14,568 bases of DNA from JBOGHU01 sp050742255 (GTDB taxonomy: Bacteria > Actinomycetota > Acidimicrobiia > Acidimicrobiales > CADCSY01), in contig JBOGHU010000053.1 of assembly GCA_050742255.1 (NCBI GenBank), forward strand, positions 1-14,568, given 5' to 3'. Below the pieces are notes generated by a model, which did not search any database, was not told the origin of the DNA, and worked only from the letters and a program-made list of their open reading frames with translations. Below, in pieces: positions 6,097 through 12,676 of the stretch (position 1 is the stretch's first letter; each line of letters opens with the position of its first letter). A program made the position numbers and the translations under genes.

Positions 6097-6725
6097 GGGA
6101 CCTGGGCGGAGAGGGCGGAGCCGCACGTGCCCGGCCCGCGGGACCCCCGGTCGGCCCGGGCAGGAATATCGACCGGCGCGACGGAAAGCCGCCCTCGGGG
6201 ACGAGGACGAGGGAGAGCTTGACCGACGAGTCCGCCCTGGAGCGATTCCGTGCCCTCTACCGAGAGAGCCTCCCCCATGTGTACGGCTACCTATTGCGTC
6301 GCGTGGGGTGGGACGTCTCCACCGCCGAGGAGCTCACCCAGGAGACCTACCTGGCATTGGTCAGGCGGCTCGGGGGACCTGACCCCGGCCCCGACCTCAA
6401 CCTGCCCTGGCTCATCGGGGTGGCCCGCCACAAGCTGGTCGACCACCTGCGCCGAGCCGGGCGGGAGCAGCGGAGGCTGTCGGCGGTCCGCGACCAGGTC
6501 GGCGCCGAGGGCGCCGGGCCCAGCGAGGCGTCCGACCGGGCCCTGGTCACGTTGGCGGAGCTTCCAGGACCCCAGGGCGCCGCCCTGGCGCTGCGCTACC
6601 TCGACGACCTCCCTGTCGTCGAGGTGGCCCAGGTCCTCGGGCGAAGCGTCCGGGCCACCGAGTCCCTGTTGGCCCGAGGGCGAGCTGCGTTCCGTTGCCG
6701 CTACCAGGAGGGATTCCTTGCCTGA
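6093..6725 (+). CDS. ECF-type RNA polymerase sigma factor
   Basis: A 210-residue sigma-70 family factor of the extracytoplasmic-function group, which directs RNA polymerase to a small set of promoters. Region 2 spans about residues 49-122 (FRALYRESLPHVYGYLLRRV, STAEELTQETYLALVRRL, PWLIGVARHKLVDHLRR); region 4 spans about 148-202 (LPGPQGAALALRYLDDLPVV, VAQVLGRSVRATESLLARGR). The first 45 residues are a disordered, Arg/Gly/Pro-rich extension. GTG 6093 is preferred because AGGAGGGG lies about 8 nt upstream and the codon overlaps the previous stop; a TTG just before TDESALERF is an alternative that would remove the extension. It is followed, with an 8-nt overlap, by the 76-aa gene in the position usually held by an anti-sigma factor. 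Targets are unknown; autoregulation is plausible. Confidence 0.9.
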   Translation: MRDLGGEGGAARARPAGPPVGPGRNIDRRDGKPPSGTRTRESLTDESALERFRALYRESLPHVYGYLLRRVGWDVSTAEELTQETYLALVRRLGGPDPGPDLNLPWLIGVARHKLVDHLRRAGREQRRLSAVRDQVGAEGAGPSEASDRALVTLAELPGPQGAALALRYLDDLPVVEVAQVLGRSVRATESLLARGRAAFRCRYQEGFLA

Positions 6726-6948
6726 GCGTCCGATCGAAGAGCTGCTCAGCGCAGCTGACAGGCCGGTGGCACCTTCGCCTACCTTCGCCCGGTCGCTCCT
6801 CGAGCGACTGGAGCGGGTTCTCGCCGACGAGGGCCTGGCAGACGCCGAGATGGATCGCCACCACGGCGTGGAGCTGCCGGCCCGGGAGGCGGCTTCGCTG
6901 ATCGGCACCGACCACCACCTGGGTCCGCCCCTGGGAGGGGGCACCTGA
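6718..6948 (+). CDS. 76-aa soluble protein behind the sigma factor, LPxREAxS motif
   Basis: A short gene that starts at TTG 6718 inside the end of the sigma gene, with AGGAGGG at 6706-6712. The translation MPERPIEELLSAADRP...SPTFARSLLERLERVL resembles the first helix region found at the N-terminus of some anti-sigma/zinc-finger-less regulators, but no membrane segment, no zinc motif and no sensor domain follow. Residues 52-62 read ELPAREAASLI, sharing L-P-x-R-E-A-x-S with the peptide encoded at 7052. It ends in DHHLGPPLGGGT, a Gly/Pro-rich tail. Possible roles: a soluble anti-sigma factor, a leader-binding partner, or itself a peptide precursor. Position and codon use support that it is a real gene; function is not established. 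Confidence 0.7.
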   Translation: MPERPIEELLSAADRPVAPSPTFARSLLERLERVLADEGLADAEMDRHHGVELPAREAASLIGTDHHLGPPLGGGT

Positions 6949-7051
6949 TCCAGCCGATTGGTCCCGGACAGGTCCACGACGCTGCCGAGGCGTGGGCGGT
7001 ACCAGACCCCAGTAACCAGATGATCACAGAACCACACAAATAGGAGGATAC

Positions 7052-7225
7052 ATGACTGAAATGATGGAGCTGAGCTCTCAGGAGCTGGAGGCCCAGAGCG
7101 CCGAGCTGCTCCCCGACCGCGAGGCCATGTCGGCCCTGGTGTGCGTAAGCGTCTACGCGCCGATCAACGTCAACGTCAGCCACAACAACATCGCCGTCCT
7201 GAGCCAGAACTTCCAGCAGTTCTAG
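7052..7225 (+). CDS. 57-aa leader/core-like peptide precursor
   Basis: A small gene with the best ribosome binding site in the window (AGGAGG at 7042-7047, 4 nt before the ATG). The product splits into two unlike halves. Residues 1-27 are acidic and helical (MTEMMELSSQELEAQ, then SAELLPDREAMS), like a RiPP leader; residues 28-57 are uncharged and rich in Val, Asn, Ser and Gln (ALVCVSVYAPINVNVSHNN, then IAVLSQNFQQF), like a core, with one Cys at 31. There is no signal peptide or membrane helix. It follows the 76-aa gene by 103 bp and is separated from the PqqD/M50 protease gene by three hairpins, typical of a highly expressed precursor upstream of its processing gene. Candidate recognition motif: LPDREAMS. 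The mature product and any modification are unknown; no cyclase, radical SAM or lanthipeptide enzyme is visible nearby. Confidence 0.75.
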   Translation: MTEMMELSSQELEAQSAELLPDREAMSALVCVSVYAPINVNVSHNNIAVLSQNFQQF

Positions 7226-7236
7226 TAGGCGGCGCA

Positions 7237-7250
7237 ACCGAAACTTCGGT
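7237..7250 (+). other. Small hairpin after the peptide gene
   Basis: ACCGAA and TTCGGT form a perfect 6-bp stem around AC, starting 12 nt after the peptide stop codon. With the two hairpins that follow it probably stabilises the 3' end of the peptide mRNA. Confidence 0.45.
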
Positions 7251-7267
7251 CACCAAAGAAGAAACCT

Positions 7268-7288
7268 GCTGCCGCCTTCGGGCGCAGC
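7268..7288 (+). other. UUCG-capped hairpin
   Basis: GCTGCCGCC, loop TTCG, then GGCGCAGC: an 8-bp stem with one bulged C, closed by a C(UUCG)G tetraloop, one of the most stable RNA loops. It lies between the peptide gene and the long hairpin at 7294-7329. Confidence 0.55.
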
Positions 7289-7293
7289 ACGGT

Positions 7294-7329
7294 GGGTGAG
7301 GGGCGGCCCGTCCGGGCCGCCCCTCACCC
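7294..7329 (+). terminator. 17-bp perfect hairpin before the protease gene
   Basis: GGGTGAGGGGCGGCCCG at 7294-7310 and its exact reverse complement at 7313-7329 are separated by two bases. No T-run follows, but GC-rich actinobacterial terminators often lack one. It would end or slow most transcripts after the peptide gene and let a minority continue into the protease, giving much more peptide than protease. The GTG at 7296, the only standard start codon upstream of the PqqD domain in the protease frame, lies inside the 5' arm, so the hairpin could also hide the start. Confidence 0.6.
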
Positions 7330-9296
7330 TGGAGAAGGGGGCACCCATCACCGTCGTCGACGCCACTCCCATCGCCCGGCCTCACGCCGTCGACGGCGAC
7401 GAGGAGGCCCCTCCCCGCCTGGCGGAGGGGGCCCAGCTCATCGGCGAGTACCAGGGTTCGGGGTACAAGGAGCCTCCCTCCCTGGTACGCCGGGGTGACG
7501 GTCAGTTCATCCAGCTCACGCCCCTGCTGTACCTGGTGGCTCAGCACGCCGACGGACGGTCAGGGTACGAGACCATGGCCTCCGAGGTCAGCCAGGCGTT
7601 CGGCCGGGGGGTGAGCGCCGACAACGTCCGGACCCTGGCCGACAGGCTGCGCCGCCTCGGGATCCTCGCCGCCGGCGACGGCTCCAGTCCCAGGCTGAAG
7701 AAGCCGGATCCGCTGCTGGCGCTCCGGTTCCGCAAGGCCGTCATCCCTGAGCACCTGGCTCGCCTGGTGGCGTCGCCGTTCAAGGCGCTGTTCTTCCCAC
7801 CGGTCGTGGTGGCGGCGCTGGCCGGGCTGGTGGCGGTCGATGTCTGGCTCTTCCTCCACCACGGTGTGGCCCAGGGCTTGCGCCAGGCCCTCTACGAGCC
7901 GGCGTCGATCGTGGTCGTGGTGGCCCTGGTGGCCCTGTCCGCCGGCTGGCACGAGTTCGGCCATGCCGCCGGCTGCGCCTACGGAGGAGCCAGGCCCGGG
8001 GCCATGGGAGCGGGCATCTACCTCATGTACCCGGTCTTCTACACCGACGTCACCGACTCCTACCGACTGGACAGGAGGGGTCGGCTGCGGACGGACCTGG
8101 CCGGGGTGTACTTCAACGGCCTGTTCGTCCTGGCCATGGCCGGTGTGTACGCCGTCACCGGGTGGGAGGTGGTGCTCCTGGTGGTCGTGGTCCAGCACAT
8201 CGAGGTGGCCTACCAGCTCCTCCCGTTCCTCCGCCTGGACGGCTACTACATCGTCGCCGATATCACCGGGGTCCCCGACCTGTTCGCCCGGATCAAGCCC
8301 ATCCTGGCCAGCATGGTGCCCGGGCGGGCTCCCGACCAGCGGGTCACCACGCTCAAGCCGTGGGTCCGTGTGGTGGTAACCGCCTGGGTGGTCATGGTCA
8401 TCCCGCTGCTGGCGTTCCAACTGCTCCTGATCCTCCTCTACGCCCCCCGCATCTTCGGTACCGGTTGGGACTCGCTGGGCCGGCATCTGGACACGGTCAC
8501 CGGCGCGCTCGGCGACGGAGAGGTGCTGGAGGCGCTGGCCACAGGCGTGCAGTCCCTCATCCTGTTGCTCCCCCTGGCCGGGATCGCTCTCACCGGGGCC
8601 ATGCTGGGCCGGCGGGGCACCCGCTCCGCGTGGCGGTCCAGCGCCGGCCGTCCGGCATTGCGGGCCGGGTACGGGTTGGCCGGCCTGGCGGCGTTGGCGG
8701 GGCTGGCCTACGTGTGGTTGCCCAACGGCGACTACCAGCCCATCGACCGGGCCGAGCGCGGCACCCTCCAGGAGGGCGTGGCCGGGATCGGCAGGGTGGC
8801 CACCGGACGGCCCGGCCTGGCCCCCTGGGAGAGGGCGTCACTACGGGCCGAGCTCGGGGTGGCGGTGGCCGGGCCCGGAGGCACCACGTCGCACTCCGAA
8901 CCCACGGGTCGGTTCCTCGCGCTGCGCATCTCGACCGCCTCGACCACCACGGGGAGCTCCACCACCGCGCCCACCACGACTACCACCGCGCCCACCACGA
9001 CCACCACCACGCCCACCACGACCACCACCACGCCCACCACGACCACCACCCCGCCCACCACGACCACCACCACGCCCACCACGACCACCACCGCGCCCAC
9101 CACGGCACCCGATCTCGTCGGGCAGGCGACGAGGCGGTTGGACCCGGTGATCAGGGTGATCGAGGCCAGAACCGGCACCGGCGCCGACGGCGCCCGCGGC
9201 GTCGTGGGGGACCTCGGGGGAGTGGCCCTCAGCGCTTCCAGCCTGCCACCCATCGGTGCCGCCCCGGCCGGGAGCACCGAGGTGGAGCGGACCTAG
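7296..9296 (+). CDS. PqqD-like domain / M50 zinc metallopeptidase with Thr-rich stalk
   Basis: A 666-residue membrane protein. Residues about 42-127 form a PqqD-like winged helix (LIGEYQGSGYKEPPSLVRRG, FIQLTPLLYLVAQH, LADRLRRLGILA), a domain that binds RiPP leader peptides. From residue 165 it is an M50 (site-2 type) protease: several membrane segments, zinc motif His219-Glu220-Phe-Gly-His223, the family signature YLMYPVFYTDVTDSYRL, and LDGYY with Asp315 as likely third ligand. Further membrane segments lie at about 358-385, 416-437 and 459-475. Then comes NGDYQPIDRAERGTL, a stalk of seven-residue Thr/Pro repeats (558-604), and a C-terminal 60 residues of unknown fold. The start is uncertain: GTG 7296 lies in a hairpin without ribosome binding site, while GGAGAAGGGGG at 7331-7341 precedes an in-frame ATC at 7347. 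Likely job: bind and cleave, and possibly export, the peptide of 7052. Role is inference; family is clear. Confidence 0.88.
   Translation: MRGGPSGPPLTLEKGAPITVVDATPIARPHAVDGDEEAPPRLAEGAQLIGEYQGSGYKEPPSLVRRGDGQFIQLTPLLYLVAQHADGRSGYETMASEVSQAFGRGVSADNVRTLADRLRRLGILAAGDGSSPRLKKPDPLLALRFRKAVIPEHLARLVASPFKALFFPPVVVAALAGLVAVDVWLFLHHGVAQGLRQALYEPASIVVVVALVALSAGWHEFGHAAGCAYGGARPGAMGAGIYLMYPVFYTDVTDSYRLDRRGRLRTDLAGVYFNGLFVLAMAGVYAVTGWEVVLLVVVVQHIEVAYQLLPFLRLDGYYIVADITGVPDLFARIKPILASMVPGRAPDQRVTTLKPWVRVVVTAWVVMVIPLLAFQLLLILLYAPRIFGTGWDSLGRHLDTVTGALGDGEVLEALATGVQSLILLLPLAGIALTGAMLGRRGTRSAWRSSAGRPALRAGYGLAGLAALAGLAYVWLPNGDYQPIDRAERGTLQEGVAGIGRVATGRPGLAPWERASLRAELGVAVAGPGGTTSHSEPTGRFLALRISTASTTTGSSTTAPTTTTTAPTTTTTTPTTTTTTPTTTTTPPTTTTTTPTTTTTAPTTAPDLVGQATRRLDPVIRVIEARTGTGADGARGVVGDLGGVALSASSLPPIGAAPAGSTEVERT
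8967..9107 (+). repeat. 21-bp minisatellite encoding (A/T/P)PTTTTT
   Basis: Six 21-bp units in register (8967-9092), of the form NCG CCC ACC ACG ACC ACC ACC, and a seventh partial one. Only the first base of each unit varies (G, G, A, A, C, A, G), apart from one T. Each unit encodes seven residues, so gain or loss of units keeps the frame. The stretch is typical of an extended, possibly glycosylated linker outside the membrane. Confidence 0.9.
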
Positions 9297-9317
9297 CGCC
9301 TGCAGCCCGGATCAGAC

Positions 9318-10415
9318 GTGAGCATCGCCCCCAGCCTGCGTCGGTGCCAGACCCCGCCCCTCGGCGGCGACCTGGGCCTGGCCGCCCCCCCGTCCGAAGC
9401 GCCGCTCCGCAACCTGGTGCCGCTGGTGGGAGGGGACCAGGTCGTCGCCGTCGACCTCTCGCCCGGGCGCCTGGCCGAGGCCCGGGCCCAGGACCACGCC
9501 GTCGCCTGCCTTTCGTCGCTGGAGGAGGTGCTGGCCGACGACGACATCGGGGCCGTCGCCCTGGCTACGCCGGTCGCCACCCACGCGGCCCTGGCCCGCC
9601 GCTGCCTGGAGGGGCGCCACGTCCTGGTGGAGAAGCCGCTGGCCCACCGGTCCGACCAGGCCGCCGAGCTGGCGGCCCTGGCCGAGGACCGGGGCCTGGA
9701 CCTGATGGTGGGCCACACCTTCCTGTTCAGCCCGCGAGTGGAGCGCGCCATGGAGTGCCTGGGGCGGGCGAGCTGGGCACGTGCAGTACGTCACCTCGTC
9801 CCGGCTCAACCTGGGCCTTCACCGCAAGGACGTGGGTGTCATCTGGGACCTGGGCGCCCACGACTTCTCCATCCTGTTCCACCTCCTGGGCGAGGTCCCG
9901 GTCTCGGTCCAGACGCGGGGAGGGGGGTGGTCAACCCCCGCCGCCTCGACGTGGCGTTCGTCAACCTGGCCTTCCCCTCGGGGGTCATCGCCTCGGTGAC
10001 GGTGTCGTGGCTGTCACCCCGCAAGGTGCGCTACGCCGTCGTGGTCGGCGACCGCAAGATGCTGGTCTACGACGACCTCGACAACGAGGAGCCGGTCAAG
10101 ATCTACGACAAGGGGGTCGTGGTGCCCGACCCGAAGGACTTCGGGGAGCACCAGCTCACCTACCGCCACGGCGACGTGCTGGCGCCTCACGTGCCGGCCC
10201 ACGAGCCGCTGGGCCAGGAGCTGGCTCACTTCCTGGACTGTGTCGAGGGCAAGGCGACGTGCCGCTCCGACGGGTGGTTCGGGCTGGGGGTGGTGGAGGC
10301 CCTCGAGGCGGCCGAGCGCTCCTGGGAGAACGGGGGCCGGGTCACCCCGGTCAGGTCCCATGTGCCGGCGCCGGCAGCGTACGGGGGCGCCAGCGCGGTC
10401 AGGCTGGCGAGGTGA
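9318..10415 (+). pseudogene. Gfo/Idh/MocA-family sugar oxidoreductase, frame-disrupted
   Basis: An NAD(P)-dependent sugar dehydrogenase of the type found in surface-polysaccharide nucleotide-sugar pathways (WbpB/WlbA-like). Readable parts: QVVAVDLSPGRLAEARA, the hallmark VLVEKPLAHRSDQAAELAAL, LMVGHTFLFSPRVERAM, then in another frame YVTSSRLNLGLHRKDVGV and WDLGAHDFSILFHLLGE, then back in the first frame DVAFVNLAFPSGVIASVTVS and WLSPRKVRYAVVVGDRKM through to the end. Three single-base losses, near 9761-9769, at 9780/9781 and near 9917-9928, explain this and together restore the frame, so a deceptive 365-codon frame stays open. The GxGxxG cofactor loop expected before residue 30 cannot be read in any frame. 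Either decayed or hit by assembly errors. It starts 21 bp after the protease stop and its TGA overlaps the next GTG. Confidence 0.85.
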
Positions 10416-11081
10416 GCGGCGCCGGGGGCCCCGCCGCTCGGGGCGTCGAGGTGCTCGGGCCGGTGGTGGGCCTCGAGCGTGCCCGCATCCTCGGGCCATG
10501 TGTGCTCGGCCACCCCACCGAGCTCGGTGGCGACGAGGAGCCCCTGGTGCTGGGCGAGGTCGTGGTGGTGCGGGCCTACGCCGTGCTGTAGGTGGGCTCG
10601 ACCCCGGGGGCCGGCGTCCGGGTCGGCCACGGGGCGCTTGTGCGTGAGCGCAATGTCATCGGCGAGGGGTCCTCCATCGGCTCCGGCGCCCAGCTGGAGC
10701 CGGGCAACCGGGGTGGGGGCACGCTCTCGGGTCCACTCCTGTGCCTTCCTATCCTCCTCCGAGATCGGTGACGGCGTGTTCGTGGGGCCCGGCGTGATCT
10801 TCACCGACGACCCCCACCCGCCGTGCCCCCGCTACCTGGACTGCGTCGGCGGCCCGCTGGTCGGCAACGGTGCCAGCATCGGCGCCGGGGCGGTCCTGCT
10901 GCCCGGAATCCTCGTGGGGGAGGGAGCGCTGGTGGGGGCCGGCGCCGTGGTGACCCGATCGGTCGAGCCCGGCGACGTGGTCGCCGGCAACCCCGCCCGG
11001 CCCGTCGGGCGCCGCCACGCCCTGGCCTGCTTCGCCGGCCACTTCCCCCGCGCCTACGCCTGGGAGGCGACCGGCGACTGA
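10412..11081 (+). pseudogene. Hexapeptide-repeat acyltransferase (WbpD-like), stop and frameshift
   Basis: A left-handed beta-helix acyltransferase that would acetylate an amino sugar, next to its usual oxidoreductase partner. From GTG 10412 (GTGA overlap) the frame gives VEVLGPVVGLERARILGPCV and then meets TAG at 10588, where TAC would be a Tyr. After it, VGHGALVRERNVIGEGSSIG and SGAQLEPGNR continue in the same frame; an extra G near 10709-10719 then moves the rest to another frame: VGARSRVHS, EIGDGVFVGPGVIFTDDPHP, GPLVGNGASIGAGAVLLPGI, VGAGAVVTRSVEPGDVVAGN, PARPVGRRHAL. The FTDDPHPPCPR loop with the catalytic-type His is well conserved in the family. About 220 residues if repaired. No aminotransferase of the pathway is present in the window, so the set is incomplete here. 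Confidence 0.85.
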
Positions 11082-11124
11082 GGCTCACCGGGTGGGGACG
11101 GCGGTGCGATCGGTGCGCTCCACG

Positions 11125-11130
11125 TACTGT
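11125..11130 (+). promoter_or_regulatory. Putative -10 box (TACTGT) for a leaderless mRNA
   Basis: TACTGT is followed by 7 nt and then ATG 11138, identical in spacing to the box before ctaA. There is no Shine-Dalgarno sequence between them and no convincing -35. Confidence 0.5.
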
Positions 11131-11137
11131 TGACCCG

Positions 11138-12559
11138 ATGAGCTCGGGGACACGCCAGGGGGCGCCCCCCGCCAGCCCGCCCCTCCGGCTGCTGGCGATC
11201 ATGGGCTCGGGGGAGACCAGCCCGACCATGGTCAAGACCCACCGCTCCCTCTTCGACCGCCTGGGGCCTCCGCCCGTCCCTGCCGTGATCCTCGACACGC
11301 CGTTCGGCTTCCAGGCCAACGCCACCGACATCGCGGCGCGGGCGGTGACCTACTTCCGGGAGAGCGTGGGCGTCGACGTCGCCGTGGCCAGCTACCGGTC
11401 GGCGGAGCTGGCCGACACCCTGGCAACCGAGTACATGCTGGCCCAGCTCCGGGCCGCCCGCTACGTGTTCGCCGGGCCCGGCAGCCCCACCTACACCCTG
11501 CGCCAGTGGGCCAGCACCCCGGTTCCCGAGGTGCTGGTCGAGAAGCTGTCCCGAGGTGGCTGCGTCACCTTCGCCAGTGCGGCCGCCCTGACCCTGGGCG
11601 TGGCGACCGTGCCCGTATACGAGATCTACAAGGTCGGCGAGGACCCTCACTGGGTGGACGGGCTCGACCTGCTGGCGGCGGCCGGGCTGTCGGTGGCGGT
11701 CATCCCCCACTACGACAACACCGAGGGCGGGACCCACGACACCAGGTACTGCTACCTGGGCGAGCACCGGTTGGCGGCGATGGAGCGGGACCTCCCCGAC
11801 GGCGCCTTCGTGCTCGGGGTCGACGAGCACACCGCCCTCGTCCTCGACCTCGGCACCGGCACGGCCGAGGTCGTGGGTCGGGGCGTGGTCACGGTCCGCT
11901 CCGCCGGCGGCAGCGTCGAGGTGCCCTCGGGGTCCACGGTCGACGTCGACCAGCTCCGCCAGGCCGCCCACGAGCCCGGCCGGCTCGGCCGATCCCGACC
12001 CTCGTCGGTCCCCGCGCCCTCGCCGTCGGCCCCTCCGCCCCGGTCGCCGTTGCTGGAGGAGGTCGAGCGGCTCCAAGGTGGCTTCGACACCGCGATGGCG
12101 GACCTGGACGTGGGTGCCGCGGCGGCGTCGATCCTCGAGCTGGACTCGCTGATCGTCGACTGGTCCCGTGACACCCTCCAGTCCGACCAGCCCGACCGGG
12201 CCCGGTCGGTCATGCGGTCGATGGTCGTGCTCCTGGGGGAGCTGGCCGCCGTGGGGGCTCAGGACCCTCGCCCCCACGTCGGGCCCTTCATCGACGCCCT
12301 GTTGGAGCTGCGCCAGCGGGCCCGGGACGACCGGGACTGGGCCACCGCCGACGACATCCGCCGGCGCCTGGCGGCGACCGGCGTGGAGGTGCGAGACACC
12401 CCCGAGGGAACCCGGTGGAGCCTGCTATCGTTGGCCAGCCCCCAGTTGAGCCGAGCCCCCATCGTCCAGCGGCCGAGGACGCCGCCCTTTCAAGGCGGTA
12501 ACACGGGTTCGAATCCCGTTGGGGGTGCGGAGTCACCCCAGGTCCCGTGGTGCAGCTAG
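11138..12559 (+). CDS. S51/glutaminase-like domain fused to CysRS C-terminal domain
   Basis: A 473-codon frame with two domains. Residues 17-275 are a class-I-glutaminase-like Rossmann domain related to peptidase family S51: LLAIMGSGETSPTMVKTHR, ILDTPFGFQANATDIAARAV, YVFAGPGSPTYTLRQW, then GCVTFASAAALTLG, where Ser147 stands at the nucleophile elbow, and VIPHYDNTEGGTHDTRYCYL. After a Pro/Ser-rich linker (285-303), residues 305-428 match the helical C-terminal domain of cysteinyl-tRNA synthetase, most clearly ARDDRDWATADDIRRRLAAT and VEVRDTPEGTRWSL. Neither the synthetase catalytic domain nor its HIGH motif is present. The true C-terminus is probably near residue 430; the frame then runs unbroken through the whole tRNA-Glu gene and stops inside tRNA-Asp. 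ATG 11138 is chosen from the -10 box; the frame is open further upstream but is antisense-like there. Substrate unknown. Confidence 0.82.
   Translation: MSSGTRQGAPPASPPLRLLAIMGSGETSPTMVKTHRSLFDRLGPPPVPAVILDTPFGFQANATDIAARAVTYFRESVGVDVAVASYRSAELADTLATEYMLAQLRAARYVFAGPGSPTYTLRQWASTPVPEVLVEKLSRGGCVTFASAAALTLGVATVPVYEIYKVGEDPHWVDGLDLLAAAGLSVAVIPHYDNTEGGTHDTRYCYLGEHRLAAMERDLPDGAFVLGVDEHTALVLDLGTGTAEVVGRGVVTVRSAGGSVEVPSGSTVDVDQLRQAAHEPGRLGRSRPSSVPAPSPSAPPPRSPLLEEVERLQGGFDTAMADLDVGAAAASILELDSLIVDWSRDTLQSDQPDRARSVMRSMVVLLGELAAVGAQDPRPHVGPFIDALLELRQRARDDRDWATADDIRRRLAATGVEVRDTPEGTRWSLLSLASPQLSRAPIVQRPRTPPFQGGNTGSNPVGGAESPQVPWCS
12423..12431 (+). promoter_or_regulatory. Extended -10 box for the tRNA cluster
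   Basis: TGCTATCGT fits an extended -10 (TGN plus TANNNT) and lies 23 nt before tRNA-Glu, which would place the transcript start near 12438. It overlaps the end of the preceding coding region. No clear -35, as is common with extended -10 promoters. Confidence 0.4.
12455..12527 (+). tRNA. tRNA-Glu (TTC)
   Basis: A complete 73-nt cloverleaf. Acceptor arms GCCCCCA and TGGGGGT pair with a G-U at position 1-72, as in other actinobacterial tRNA-Glu; the anticodon loop CTTTCAA carries TTC; the T arm has the normal GGTTCGAATCC. The discriminator is G and no CCA is encoded, so it must be added. It lies inside the open frame of the preceding gene. Confidence 0.95.
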
Positions 12560-12615
12560 GAGTGCACGCCGGCCTGTCAAGCCGGAGGCCGCGGGTTCAA
12601 ATCCCGTCGGGACCG
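12541..12615 (+). tRNA. tRNA-Asp (GTC)
   Basis: A 75-nt cloverleaf with acceptor arms GGTCCCG and CGGGACC, anticodon loop CTGTCAA carrying GTC, and T loop TTCAAAT. Discriminator G, CCA not encoded. It begins 13 nt after tRNA-Glu, so the two are probably cut from one transcript. Confidence 0.95.
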
Positions 12616-12676
12616 CGAGGGCGCCGCCAGCGTCCCCGTCCTGCCAAAGGCAGGGCCAGATGGCCAAGCACCACGA

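Noticed and set aside
6718..6948. Classical membrane anti-sigma factor
   Set aside because: No membrane segment and no zinc-binding HxxxCxxC motif; position alone does not support that name.
8967..9107. CRISPR-like array
   Set aside because: The repeats are contiguous 21-bp units with no spacers and lie in frame inside a gene.
8732..9277. Minus-strand frame with long poly-valine runs
   Set aside because: It is the reverse complement of the Thr/Pro minisatellite and looks hydrophobic only for that reason.
8162..10591. 809-codon plus-strand frame
   Set aside because: Runs out of frame through the protease and the oxidoreductase; Arg/His/Pro-rich. Only its end, the N-terminal part of the acyltransferase, is real.
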